Positions 18,402-27,098 of a stretch of 51,305 nt of DNA are shown piece after piece; position 1 is the first letter of the stretch; the number at the start of each line of letters is the position of its first letter. The notes under the pieces are model-generated. The model was not told the DNA's origin and ran no database searches. It saw only the letters and a program-made list of their open reading frames with translations. The DNA is taken from the NCBI GenBank assembly GCA_029979005.1, contig JAPOIJ010000012.1, positions 1 to 51,305 on the forward strand. Reading direction: 5' to 3'. The translations under genes and the position numbers were made by a program. The stretch is from Planctomycetota bacterium (GTDB taxonomy: Bacteria; Planctomycetota; Planctomycetia; Pirellulales; Pirellulaceae).

Positions 18402-18935
18402 TCAATCAGGAATGCCACTGGCCAATGCCTCCCTTGCGAACCTAAGTACGCAGTTTGCAGATTCATACTGCCTTGCAACCCTTTCGAGAGAGTGCAACTT
18501 GAGACGATGGGTTGAACAAATCCGAGTTTCTTGCCCCGTTCGCATTGCAACAGCAATAAAAATATGGCCGTCCGTTTCCAGCGGAGCATCCGGCCCAAGA
18601 TGCCCCGTTATCGCAACCGAACAAGTAGCCTCGGTCGTTCGCCCTAATACCCCCAGTGCCATTTCACTGGTGGTCTCCATTGACTCGGCAAAATGAGACG
18701 CCAAAGTAGCTGCAGAAACACCCAGCCAATCTACCTTCACAGACTCGCGGTAGGTAACCGCCGAACCACACAACCATTGCGATACACCGGGAACCTGAGC
18801 GAGAAGCCCCGCCGCTAAACCCGCCGTACAACTCTCAGCCATTACTAGACGATCAGTCTGATTAACCTTCAGTTGCTCCACCAACGCCCGAGCCGACTCC
18901 TGCGTTGCCAGTAAAAATTCACTATATCCGCTCAT
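18402..18935 (-). CDS. pncC: Nicotinamide-nucleotide amidase (CinA C-terminal domain, PncC type)
   Basis: A 177-residue stand-alone CinA C-terminal domain. This domain hydrolyses nicotinamide mononucleotide to nicotinate mononucleotide plus ammonia in pyridine nucleotide recycling. Diagnostic stretches are MAESCTAGLAAGLLAQVPG (from about residue 32), GSAVTYRESVKVDWLGV, SVAITGHLGPDAP and GHIFIAVA. Many bacteria fuse it to an N-terminal COG1058 domain; here that half is absent and nothing suggests truncation. The gene starts 8 bases after the stop of the upstream coiled-coil protein, so the two are very probably co-transcribed. Confidence 0.92.
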   Translation of the reverse strand: MSGYSEFLLATQESARALVEQLKVNQTDRLVMAESCTAGLAAGLLAQVPGVSQWLCGSAVTYRESVKVDWLGVSAATLASHFAESMETTSEMALGVLGRTTEATCSVAITGHLGPDAPLETDGHIFIAVAMRTGQETRICSTHRLKLHSLERVARQYESANCVLRFAREALASGIPD

Positions 18936-18943
18936 CGCACGAA

Positions 18944-19681
18944 TTACCTTTTTAGCCTTCGCACTTCTTCTCGCAATTCATCCATTTGCCGATGAAAGTC
19001 TTCCATTCTTTCCATCATCTCATGCAACAGGGACTCTAATTCAGCTGACTCACGACCGTGTGACTGATGCCTCTCGTTCTCTAATTCGCCGATTTGATTT
19101 TCAACCTGTTCCCCTAAATCATGCAAACCAGCTTCGTGTAAGTGCTCCGCTGCCGCGACCAGATGGTGCATCCTATGCTCCCATTCATCGCCGTCAGAAT
19201 CGCGGTGATGCCGAACCGCCTCATCTCGACGACCTTCAAACTCGTCGTGCCTTCGCCGGTCGCCGGCGTGCTCCCTTGACTCACGATGAGCATCCGCTTT
19301 TTCTTCGATCACCCTCTCAATCCGTTCAAGCTCTTCTCGAATCTCATTGGCCTCTCGGTCGGAAACGCCCCGGCGAAGAATCGATCGCAACTCTTCTCGC
19401 TCCCGTTGCAAATCATCAATCTCATTCCTTGAATCAACTTGACGTCTCGATCGAAACCTTTCATCCCCGGAATCCTCACCCAGAGTTCTTCTCATTCTGT
19501 TGACCGCACCCATCACGCGCCTCGACTCTTCAACCTCGCCATTCTCTTCTAACTCCCTTGCTTGTGCGTATAGCTCTTCCATTTTCCTGACTTGATCGTC
19601 TCTTTCCTGGGCACCAAGACTCAAAACCGGAACCATCAGAAACACAATCAAAGCACTCGTAAACAACTCAATCTTGGCCAT
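18944..19681 (-). CDS. Secreted charged coiled-coil protein
   Basis: A 245-residue protein with a signal peptide (MAKIELFTSALIVFLMVPVLSLGAQ, cut likely after GA). The mature part is almost entirely charged helix rich in Glu, Arg and His: QVRKMEELYAQARELEENG at the start, a long Glu/Arg coiled coil, a His/Arg/Asp-rich centre (REHAGDRRRHDEFEG), and a closing heptad-like helix (EMMERMEDFHRQMDELREE). The ribosome binding site is fair (AAGGA about 8 bases before the ATG). Similar secreted coiled-coil proteins are frequent in planctomycetes, with no known role. The His-rich segments could bind metal. It leads a tight pair with pncC. Confidence 0.8.
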   Translation of the reverse strand: MAKIELFTSALIVFLMVPVLSLGAQERDDQVRKMEELYAQARELEENGEVEESRRVMGAVNRMRRTLGEDSGDERFRSRRQVDSRNEIDDLQREREELRSILRRGVSDREANEIREELERIERVIEEKADAHRESREHAGDRRRHDEFEGRRDEAVRHHRDSDGDEWEHRMHHLVAAAEHLHEAGLHDLGEQVENQIGELENERHQSHGRESAELESLLHEMMERMEDFHRQMDELREEVRRLKR

Positions 19682-19860
19682 CGCTCTTTCCTTACAATAT
19701 GTCTAGGGTCGGCAAACCAACATCACCGATCCCAAGAATCGGTTGCCGAACTCCTCTATCGTAACACTTTCAACTTGCGCATGCATTTTTCTTGAGGCAC
19801 GCCCTTAAAATTTAGTAAAAGACCAGAAAGGCCAAGCACCATGCGTAGGCAGCGTTCGAC

Positions 19861-21201
19861 TTATCCAGGTTGATCAGAAAAATCTTCGCCGGTTCGGCAG
19901 GCAATGGCAATCAACACTGCCACAACGAGCATCAAAACCGATGCGACAATGTAAGGCAAAAACACAAACGCCTTCAGCATGGGGATCCCAAGGGCAGATC
20001 CAAAAATCCTGGCCATCGCACTTACACTCTGGCTCACCCCAAGCGCTTTCCCTTGCTCCTTCGGATCCGACCAACGGGAGACAAGCGAATAAAGACTTGG
20101 CTGCATACAGCTATACCCTGCAACCACTACGGCTAAAGCTGCAAATAGCCATTGAACCGATGCAAGCTTCACCGAGTAAGCGAGAATCCCAAATCCAACC
20201 AATTCAATGATTGCTCCACCAACCGCCAGATTCTTCTCAGAGATTTTCTTGGACAATCGCCGAACCAAGCCGCCCTGAACTACCGCAACCATAAAGCCGA
20301 TCATTGCAAAGGTTAAACAAACTTGCTTGAACGAGAAATTAAACGGCGCCTCTTCAAACGACTTGGAACCCTTGATCAACATGCTCAGTGTGGTCTCAAA
20401 GTTCGCAAAAGAAAAAATACAAACGAAAAAACCAAGCAGCAGGTAAGTCATTGCAGGATTGCCAACCGCAGTTTTCCACGCACTTAAATCAAACCACGCG
20501 CGAGTATTTCCCGATTTACCCTGACCAGGTTGATGTGATTCCGGGAGACGAAAGATTGCCAACAAAAGAGCAACAGCAGAAAGACCGGCTGCAACAAATC
20601 CCGGCCCCGCACCCGGGTCACCAAGCTGACTGACTTCGGCCCCTGCTTCTACCGCGATCTCCTGCGGCACGGCAAAATAGGCGAACAGCGGGCCAAGCGT
20701 AAATCCGAGACCAAACGCTATCCCAATCAAAGCCATGCCCCGCGTTCGATTCTCCTTGGTAGTCGTATCAGCAATGTAGGCCTGCGCGGTCGGGATCGTT
20801 GCCCCTGCAACACCAGCACCGATTCGTGTCACAAACAATCCGAATAGACTTTGGTATATAGCCGCAATACCAAACAGCGTATAAAACACGACGCTTCCCG
20901 CTAAGCCAATAATGATGACCGGACGGCGCCCAATTCGATCAGAAATCGCCCCCCAAATCGGCGCGAAAATAAACTGCATGATCGAGAAACAGGCCATCAG
21001 CATGCCAATGACGATTCCACTCGGGTCCGTTCCAAAAATGTCCGCATACAACGGCAGCAAAGGAAGGACAATTCCAAACCCAAGCAGATCAATAAAGACC
21101 GTTAAAAAAATAACGCCCAGCGCACCCTTAGAAGCACTGCGAACTTCAGCAACATCCCCATCCTTTAAATCCGGCTCGTTGGTTTCTTGGTTTTGTGACA
21201 T
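19861..21201 (-). CDS. MFS transporter, TetA/TCR-like drug or metabolite exporter
   Basis: A 446-residue major facilitator protein with about 12 transmembrane helices after a polar 28-residue N-terminus. Helix 1 (VIFLTVFIDLLGFGIVLPLLP) is the usual TetA-type opening. The loop between helices 2 and 3 has motif A as WGAISDRIGRRP. Helix 5 carries the antiporter-type pattern (GIAFGLGFTLGPLFAY). These features point to a proton-coupled exporter. Many planctomycetes carry several such carriers without tetracycline resistance, so the substrate is open. The gene lies 235 bases downstream of the SLC12-like permease on the same strand and is probably transcribed independently. Confidence 0.9.
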   Translation of the reverse strand: MSQNQETNEPDLKDGDVAEVRSASKGALGVIFLTVFIDLLGFGIVLPLLPLYADIFGTDPSGIVIGMLMACFSIMQFIFAPIWGAISDRIGRRPVIIIGLAGSVVFYTLFGIAAIYQSLFGLFVTRIGAGVAGATIPTAQAYIADTTTKENRTRGMALIGIAFGLGFTLGPLFAYFAVPQEIAVEAGAEVSQLGDPGAGPGFVAAGLSAVALLLAIFRLPESHQPGQGKSGNTRAWFDLSAWKTAVGNPAMTYLLLGFFVCIFSFANFETTLSMLIKGSKSFEEAPFNFSFKQVCLTFAMIGFMVAVVQGGLVRRLSKKISEKNLAVGGAIIELVGFGILAYSVKLASVQWLFAALAVVVAGYSCMQPSLYSLVSRWSDPKEQGKALGVSQSVSAMARIFGSALGIPMLKAFVFLPYIVASVLMLVVAVLIAIACRTGEDFSDQPG

Positions 21202-21436
21202 GAATTTTTTGGGTTTAACGCTGTAGAGATTTCATTTAACGATAACGAACCACAAGGCCGTTGCGAAGTGGCTTACCGGTTCCCACTACCAACATTTTAT
21301 AAAGATTTAGCAAGTCACTGATTTGAACGATTTGCAATCCACCCTTGAGCAACAGCCTACACGCTTCACGTTCTTGCACCGCTCACTTGCAAGACGGACA
21401 GTTAAAACCGCCTCACCCTAACAAGGACGCAACGCG

Positions 21437-23614
21437 TCAAGAATGAATCGACATTCCACCTTCGCTTTTAACAAACACCACTCTTGCAAGATCGCCTGCC
21501 AAATCGGTCATTCGCTGATGGAACTCCTCTCCTTCACCTTCTTCCGGGATCGCCATTCCCATGAATACAATTGCTGCAGAACGAGAGGTCGCCTGAATTG
21601 CAGCGACCGCATTCTCAGAGACAACAACGTGAGGCGTGGCAACAATTCGCGCGTTATCAATTAACCCGGTCAGATGATTCAATACCTCATCGCGCCCCGC
21701 TTCGTTTTCAATCATTCTCAAAAGTCGAATTGGACGAGATCGCCACCTTTGGTTTTGAGCCAACAAATGAGCCAGCAAAAGCATCAACTCACCATTTTGA
21801 TTTCCCCGCCACCAAACATCGATCGTGCCCAACGGCACTGTCCTTGGATCTACCTCAAGCGCCGGTTCGTTGAACCGCATTGCAATCACGCTTCGCTCTA
21901 GCGCGTGAATACTTCTGAGCGTCGTGGAAAACGGCACTATTTTATCTGCGTTATTTGGCCAACCAAGCAGCACGGTATTGGGACGCAGAGCTCCAAGCCC
22001 ATGCGTCTGAACAAGTGATTCCATTCCAGCAGCGATCGTCGGTGCAGCCACGACCGCAGGGAAGGCCTCCAGCTTTTGCTCCTGAATGAACGTGTTTAAA
22101 ATTCTCTCCTGACTTTGCAAGCGTTCGAGCCGGTTCTCAACGTCCCCTTGAATCACATAACCCAAGGTTAAGACACCATGCCCGGCGGTGAACCAGTGGC
22201 CATACAATGCCAACTGCGGTCGCTCCCACGACGCACCGCTAAACGCCAAAATAATTGGCCGCCAGTTTTTAGGGTGATGCAGTTCTTTCTCGAGTTTCAG
22301 AAGATTTTTCCGTGTTCTCTCAAATAACAAGCCTCTGTTGAGATCTCCCCATCGCGTTTCAACCTCTTTCTGACTGATGTAGAGATACACGCAGGCCATT
22401 CCGAAAATTGCGACCACCGCCCAAACCCAGTTAATCAAAAACATCACCAGCAAACAACCAATGGCACCCGCCAATGAAGTCGACCAATGACTGTATCGAA
22501 ATCTTGGGCGATAACTCGGGTTCTTGGTAATGGCTTCATAAAAGGTCGCAAGGTTTAACAGGCCGTAAGTCAGCATGAAAAACATTGTGATCAAAGGCGC
22601 AATCGCGTTTAGATCCGCTACCAACAATATCGCGGCCTGCGAAATAATAAACGTCAAAACTGTCGCGCGCCTTGGCTCGTTTGATTCTCCGCTTCCCGTC
22701 GCGAACGGGCGAAGATTCTGAAAAACACCGTCCTTCGCGAATGCCTGAAGAATCCTCGGTGCTCCCATCATGCTACCCAGAGCACTAGAGAGTGTTGCTG
22801 CAAATACTCCAGCAGTTATTAAAAATGGAACCGCTGAGATATCGGCAATCACAAGAGATTCACCATCGAGATTCGAAAGCACACTCGCTTCCCTCGCCCC
22901 GCCCATCAATAACGCCAAACTAAAATAAATAGCTCCCGTAAACACAATCGACAGCAAAGTACCAACGGGAATCGCTTTTGATGGATCACGAAGATCCCCT
23001 GACATATTCGCACCCGCCATGATTCCGGTTACCGCAGGAAAGAACAAGGCAAACATAGTAAAGATTGATTCTTTGGGCGGATCCGAATACCGACTGGCCC
23101 AGTTACCACGGAAGACCCCAGTATCAAAGTCAGGAATCGCCCCGGCGTAAAACGAACCAAGTGAGGCTAGCAAAATTGCCAGAATGAAATACTGTAATCG
23201 GATCGTCCACCCGGCGCCTCGAAACACACACCCGAAAACAAAAACATTACAAATAGTTGCGATTAGTAGACTGGATTGACCGGGCAAAACCGACGCCACC
23301 ACCGCTTCCGAAAAACCAATCACATACATCGCGACGGAAATCGCCTGCGCTACAAAAAAGACTAAGCCGATTGCTCCGCCAAATTCGGCACCGAGACTTC
23401 GACTAATCAAAAAATAGGCCCCACCGCCTTTGACTTCCGTGTTGGTGACAATTGCCGACAAAGAAAACGTCGTCAAAAGCGTGATCAGTGTGGCTGCACC
23501 AATGATTATCAACGTCTCAAAGACACCGGCTCGCCCGACGACATAGCCGAACCTCAGGAACATAATTACGCCCAGAATCGTCAATGTGCAAGGCGTAAAG
23601 ACGCCTCCGAACAT
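21437..23614 (-). CDS. APC superfamily permease related to cation-chloride cotransporters (SLC12-like)
   Basis: A 725-residue protein with ~12 transmembrane helices in the first ~430 residues and a large cytoplasmic C-terminal domain (about 430-725). The N-terminus FGGVFTPCTLTILGVIMFLR and the segment EVKGGGAYFLISRSLG are hallmarks of the cation-chloride cotransporter branch, as is MAGANMSGDLRDPSKAIP in helix 6. The C-terminal part resembles the SLC12 tail (WRPIILAFSGASWERPQLA) and is probably regulatory. Transport of K+, Na+ and Cl- is known for eukaryotic members; bacterial substrates are mostly untested. The start is ATG 23614. The frame stays open ~30 codons upstream (KPGFG precedes the ATG) but contains no start codon. 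Confidence 0.9.
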   Translation of the reverse strand: MFGGVFTPCTLTILGVIMFLRFGYVVGRAGVFETLIIIGAATLITLLTTFSLSAIVTNTEVKGGGAYFLISRSLGAEFGGAIGLVFFVAQAISVAMYVIGFSEAVVASVLPGQSSLLIATICNVFVFGCVFRGAGWTIRLQYFILAILLASLGSFYAGAIPDFDTGVFRGNWASRYSDPPKESIFTMFALFFPAVTGIMAGANMSGDLRDPSKAIPVGTLLSIVFTGAIYFSLALLMGGAREASVLSNLDGESLVIADISAVPFLITAGVFAATLSSALGSMMGAPRILQAFAKDGVFQNLRPFATGSGESNEPRRATVLTFIISQAAILLVADLNAIAPLITMFFMLTYGLLNLATFYEAITKNPSYRPRFRYSHWSTSLAGAIGCLLVMFLINWVWAVVAIFGMACVYLYISQKEVETRWGDLNRGLLFERTRKNLLKLEKELHHPKNWRPIILAFSGASWERPQLALYGHWFTAGHGVLTLGYVIQGDVENRLERLQSQERILNTFIQEQKLEAFPAVVAAPTIAAGMESLVQTHGLGALRPNTVLLGWPNNADKIVPFSTTLRSIHALERSVIAMRFNEPALEVDPRTVPLGTIDVWWRGNQNGELMLLLAHLLAQNQRWRSRPIRLLRMIENEAGRDEVLNHLTGLIDNARIVATPHVVVSENAVAAIQATSRSAAIVFMGMAIPEEGEGEEFHQRMTDLAGDLARVVFVKSEGGMSIHS

Positions 23615-24007
23615 TCCAAAACCAGGCTTAAAATTGTTTAGCTTGTCGTTAACGAAACTAATTCCTAAGAAAACTGATACACCGCAACAACCAAACGCTT
23701 CATCAACCGACCGCTACATCTATCCAAAAAGGATTCCAACTTATTAAAAAATGACCACGTAGTCACGAGAGCTCAATCACGGAAACGATGTCCAGCGCTC
23801 GCCGGTTTCATCCTAACAGATTTAATTTCTAGACAGCAACCAAGCGAACTCTCAAAACAACGACTCCCGGCAATTTCAACCCGTTTTTCAATTATGTTTT
23901 GCGGCTCTGCCGGACTTATCAGATTAAAGAGATTAATATCTAATACTCCCCCAACCGACTCAAACACCGACCCGTCTTCCTCAAACTCCTTTTTCGCTTG
24001 CCGCTTC

Positions 24008-24949
24008 ATGCAGATCCTCAATAGCCTCGTGCCGATTTTTTCTGTCATTCTGTTGGGTGTCATCCTGCGGCGTCGAAACTTTCTCACCCACGAAACCACG
24101 CAAGCGTTCAACCGATTCGCTTACTTCGTAGCACTGCCCGTATTTTTATTCCATAAAATCGGGACGGCTCCCACCGGCGACGGCCTGGCTAACCGCTACA
24201 TGATGACCTTACTTGGAGCGACCCTTGCGACCGTTTGCCTCAGCTGGATCGTCATCCAAATTGGTAAAATCGACCGGAATGCTCGAGGTACATTTATACA
24301 AGCGGGTTTCCGAGGGAACCTTGCGTTTATTGGACTTCCGTTAGTCATCTTCACTACACACGATTTACCAGCGGCTCAACAATTGAAACTAGAGTCGGCT
24401 GTCCTTATCGCCCTTCCTCCGGTCGTAATTTTTTACAACGTCGCTTCCGTTACCGTTCTGTCCATCTACTCGACTTCTACCAAGCAACTTAAATCGTGGC
24501 GGAAAGTCCTTTTTAACATTTCAACCAACCCGCTTTTGATTGCTTGCCTATCGGGACTTATCGTTCAACGTACTGGACTTGGTATCCCCACCGCCTTTGG
24601 GCGAACCTGCGAAGTTATCGGAGCTTCCGCATTTTCAATCGCACTCGTTGGCATTGGTAGCCAACTGGCTTCGATTTCCGTGGCTGGCAAATGGAGCGAA
24701 TTGCTTACAACAAGCATTATCAAAAACGCGGCCTGCCCAATCGCAGGTTGGATAATCGGAGTGTGCATTGGGCTTTCGGGAACCGAACTGCAAGTGATTC
24801 TGATCATGTGCGCCACACCGACCGCCGTCAGCAGTTTTATCCTGGCCGATCAGATTGGAGGCGATGCAAATCAGGCGGCCAGCACAGTAGTCGTCGGAAC
24901 CGCCTGTTCGTTCGTCACTCTCTCGGCCCTCCTGATGTTTCAGTTTTAG
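24008..24949 (+). CDS. AEC family (auxin efflux carrier-like) permease
   Basis: A 313-residue membrane protein with about ten hydrophobic segments. It opens with MQILNSLVPIFSVILLGVIL, the usual AEC N-terminus, followed by RRRNFLTHETTQAFNRFAYFVALP. A gap-like polar loop and the C-terminal bundle (ACPIAGWIIGVCIGLSG, CATPTAVSSFILADQIGG) also fit. AEC carriers move malate, other dicarboxylates or amino acid derivatives. The frame extends upstream to 23894, but those 38 residues are polar and unlike the family, so I use ATG 24008. It converges with the PQQ-propeller gene 24 bases away. Confidence 0.88.
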   Translation: MQILNSLVPIFSVILLGVILRRRNFLTHETTQAFNRFAYFVALPVFLFHKIGTAPTGDGLANRYMMTLLGATLATVCLSWIVIQIGKIDRNARGTFIQAGFRGNLAFIGLPLVIFTTHDLPAAQQLKLESAVLIALPPVVIFYNVASVTVLSIYSTSTKQLKSWRKVLFNISTNPLLIACLSGLIVQRTGLGIPTAFGRTCEVIGASAFSIALVGIGSQLASISVAGKWSELLTTSIIKNAACPIAGWIIGVCIGLSGTELQVILIMCATPTAVSSFILADQIGGDANQAASTVVVGTACSFVTLSALLMFQF

Positions 24950-24973
24950 AAAACTCAAGCCGGCCAAACTCCA

Positions 24974-26500
24974 TTACTTAAATGGATCGTCATCGGCGGC
25001 ATTTCCGCCGCCACCGAACGGATTGTCCTGTGGACGCGGAGCACCAAACGGATTGTCCAGATTTTCACCGCCTTTTTTCGGCAACGCGAAAGGATCATCC
25101 ACTTCGTCTTCCTTCGTTTTACCACCATTTTTTTCGTATTCGACGAGTTCATTGGAATGGAAAAACGGGATTCGACTATCAATCTCACGAAGGCACTGGA
25201 TCATCCCACGATCGGAAACAACGTACATGCGATCGCTGATCATATTAGGAAGAACACTTTGCACCCCCCCAATTTCGACCTTACTTAAGATTGCACCAGA
25301 GTCCTGGTCGATCACGCATAGATCACCAACACTGTCGAGCACATACATGTTGTCTTTTCCAGCACCAACATAGCTACCGATATTCTGAAGCGGCTGCTCC
25401 CACCCAGGAGCGTCTTTACCCGATTCTGGTATTAATTTGAACATTTCGTTGTTACTGTTGATCACGTAGACATGGTCATTCAGCAAAATCGCCGATTGTG
25501 AAATACCGAAACCGGTCGAAACCTGCCAATCAATAACACCCCTCGGCTCGTTCACTGCATAAACGAAGCCATCGAGCGAAGTCACGTAAAACATGCCGTC
25601 GCTATAGGCCGTTGCACTCATGATTGCGTCATCAGATATCAACTGATACGCAACACCTTTACTCTGGGTGTGGAGACCAGCGACCGTCAGACGTCCCTTA
25701 CTATTCGGCCATGAAACAGAATAATCAGTTACCAGGGGACGCGCCGTAGAAATCCCGCTCGAAACGAGCACCTGTGAATTCTGCCCTTTGTCCTCAAGAG
25801 AAAACGACTCAAGTCGACCATTCAGCAACGGAACATAGATTGCAGTTTCCGTAATCTCCGGAGATGTACTTGGAGCAAATCGACACTTGCCCGACCAAAC
25901 GATTTTCCCTGTAGACGCTTCAAGACAATAAACCATCAACCCATTGATTGCTGCGACAAAGTCATTACTCGCCGCAACTCCGATGCTCGGCAAACGCGGA
26001 TCTCCAATGCTCGAAGTCCACTTTGTCTCGCCTGTGTCAGCATCCACCGCACTGACCACAGCGTTTGAACCCAACGTGTAAATGGTTGTCTGCGGTAGCG
26101 TATATTCCGAAATTTTGATTTCGACATCTTCCACTCCATCGTTCGCAAATTCAGCTTTGAGAACTTCAGAACGGACTTGCAGGTACTCTCGAGCACCCTC
26201 GACGCCAAACGGTTTCCCAAACGAATTCAGCGTATTTTGTGATATCCGCTCCCGGAAATTGTTGGCCTCTAAAGTGAAAAAAGTGGTCGGTTTATTTTCG
26301 TCGACATTGATTTGCCAATCAGCGAGACCGCCGTTGATCCCAACACCACTGTGGGTGAACCAGTCAACGGTCAGACCTGCTCGTTGAATAACGGCACTCG
26401 ATGTCACTCCGTCGTCTGCTCTCAGACCACCGACAAGACAGACGAATGCAACCCCCAACAGCAACAGGTCGCTCACACTTTTCCTAATCGTAAATCTCAT
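24974..26500 (-). CDS. Secreted PQQ-like beta-propeller repeat protein
   Basis: A 508-residue exported protein with a signal peptide (VSDLLLLGVAFVCLVGGLRA). The central 350 residues carry repeats of the PQQ/WD-like propeller blade, each with a hydrophobic strand, a turn and a GxxxW-like end: VVSAVDADTGETKWTSSIG, MVYCLEASTGKIVWSGKC, FVYAVNEPRGVIDWQVSTG and LCVIDQDSGAILSKVEIGG. Such propellers serve as scaffolds (BamB) or dehydrogenases; I see no dehydrogenase active site, so a scaffold or sensor is likelier. The C-terminus is a disordered tail with repeated NPFG motifs (DNPFGAPRPQDNPFGGGG). Confidence 0.87.
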   Translation of the reverse strand: MRFTIRKSVSDLLLLGVAFVCLVGGLRADDGVTSSAVIQRAGLTVDWFTHSGVGINGGLADWQINVDENKPTTFFTLEANNFRERISQNTLNSFGKPFGVEGAREYLQVRSEVLKAEFANDGVEDVEIKISEYTLPQTTIYTLGSNAVVSAVDADTGETKWTSSIGDPRLPSIGVAASNDFVAAINGLMVYCLEASTGKIVWSGKCRFAPSTSPEITETAIYVPLLNGRLESFSLEDKGQNSQVLVSSGISTARPLVTDYSVSWPNSKGRLTVAGLHTQSKGVAYQLISDDAIMSATAYSDGMFYVTSLDGFVYAVNEPRGVIDWQVSTGFGISQSAILLNDHVYVINSNNEMFKLIPESGKDAPGWEQPLQNIGSYVGAGKDNMYVLDSVGDLCVIDQDSGAILSKVEIGGVQSVLPNMISDRMYVVSDRGMIQCLREIDSRIPFFHSNELVEYEKNGGKTKEDEVDDPFALPKKGGENLDNPFGAPRPQDNPFGGGGNAADDDPFK

Positions 26501-27098
26501 TCTTTTTCACTCCGAGTCTTATCAATCGCGCACCAGCATCGGCGGAAACCTCTGCCCAAATAGCGCAGATTTAAGTCCCTCTATTCTATCAGCCTATTTA
26601 ATAATAGGTCGTAAAAATCGACCAACGTTTTGGCAGTTCAGCTGAATCTTTCCGGTACAGTATCGTTGAACCCAAGGACTGTTCCAGACAAAATAACCGG
26701 AAATACCGGTTTGCCTTGGACCAAATCCAATAAACGGATGTCCAAAGAACGTTATTTTCAGGAATTCCCGCAAAACAGTTCTGAAAACGTCTTGTTAAAA
26801 CGGTCTCGAGGACCGAAACCAAACTGAATTCCACGGACATTCTGTTGGGATCTGCAAACTAATCATCCCAAAATTTCGAATTCAGCCCTCTTTTCGAAGT
26901 AATTTGGCCAGCCTTTTCAAGCGAGGCCCAGTTCGAAACGAAGGGACTCGGACAAATAACCAATCGACCACCGAAATAGTGGCTGGCAAAATGGCCGCAA
27001 ACGCCAATCGAGACTAGACCATTCCTATTGCGATTTTTACCATAGTCGCATCGCACTATTCAGAATTTTCAATTGTGTATAACGGGTAATTATCTCGG
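26501..27098. other. Intergenic region between divergent genes
   Basis: 598 bases with no supported gene. Two small inverted repeats with 5-base loops occur: AACCGG/CCGGTT at 26695-26711 and CGGTC/GACCG at 26801-26815. Neither is followed by a T-tract, so they are not clear terminators; they could be operators or parts of leaders. Short frames here have no coding character. Confidence 0.4.

Noticed and set aside
23615..23712. Possible upstream extension of the SLC12-like permease
   Set aside because: The frame is open for about 30 codons with plausible KPGFG residues, but it contains no ATG, GTG or TTG before the next stop.
26695..26815. Small inverted repeats as terminators
   Set aside because: Stems are only 5-6 bp and no T-tract follows in either direction.
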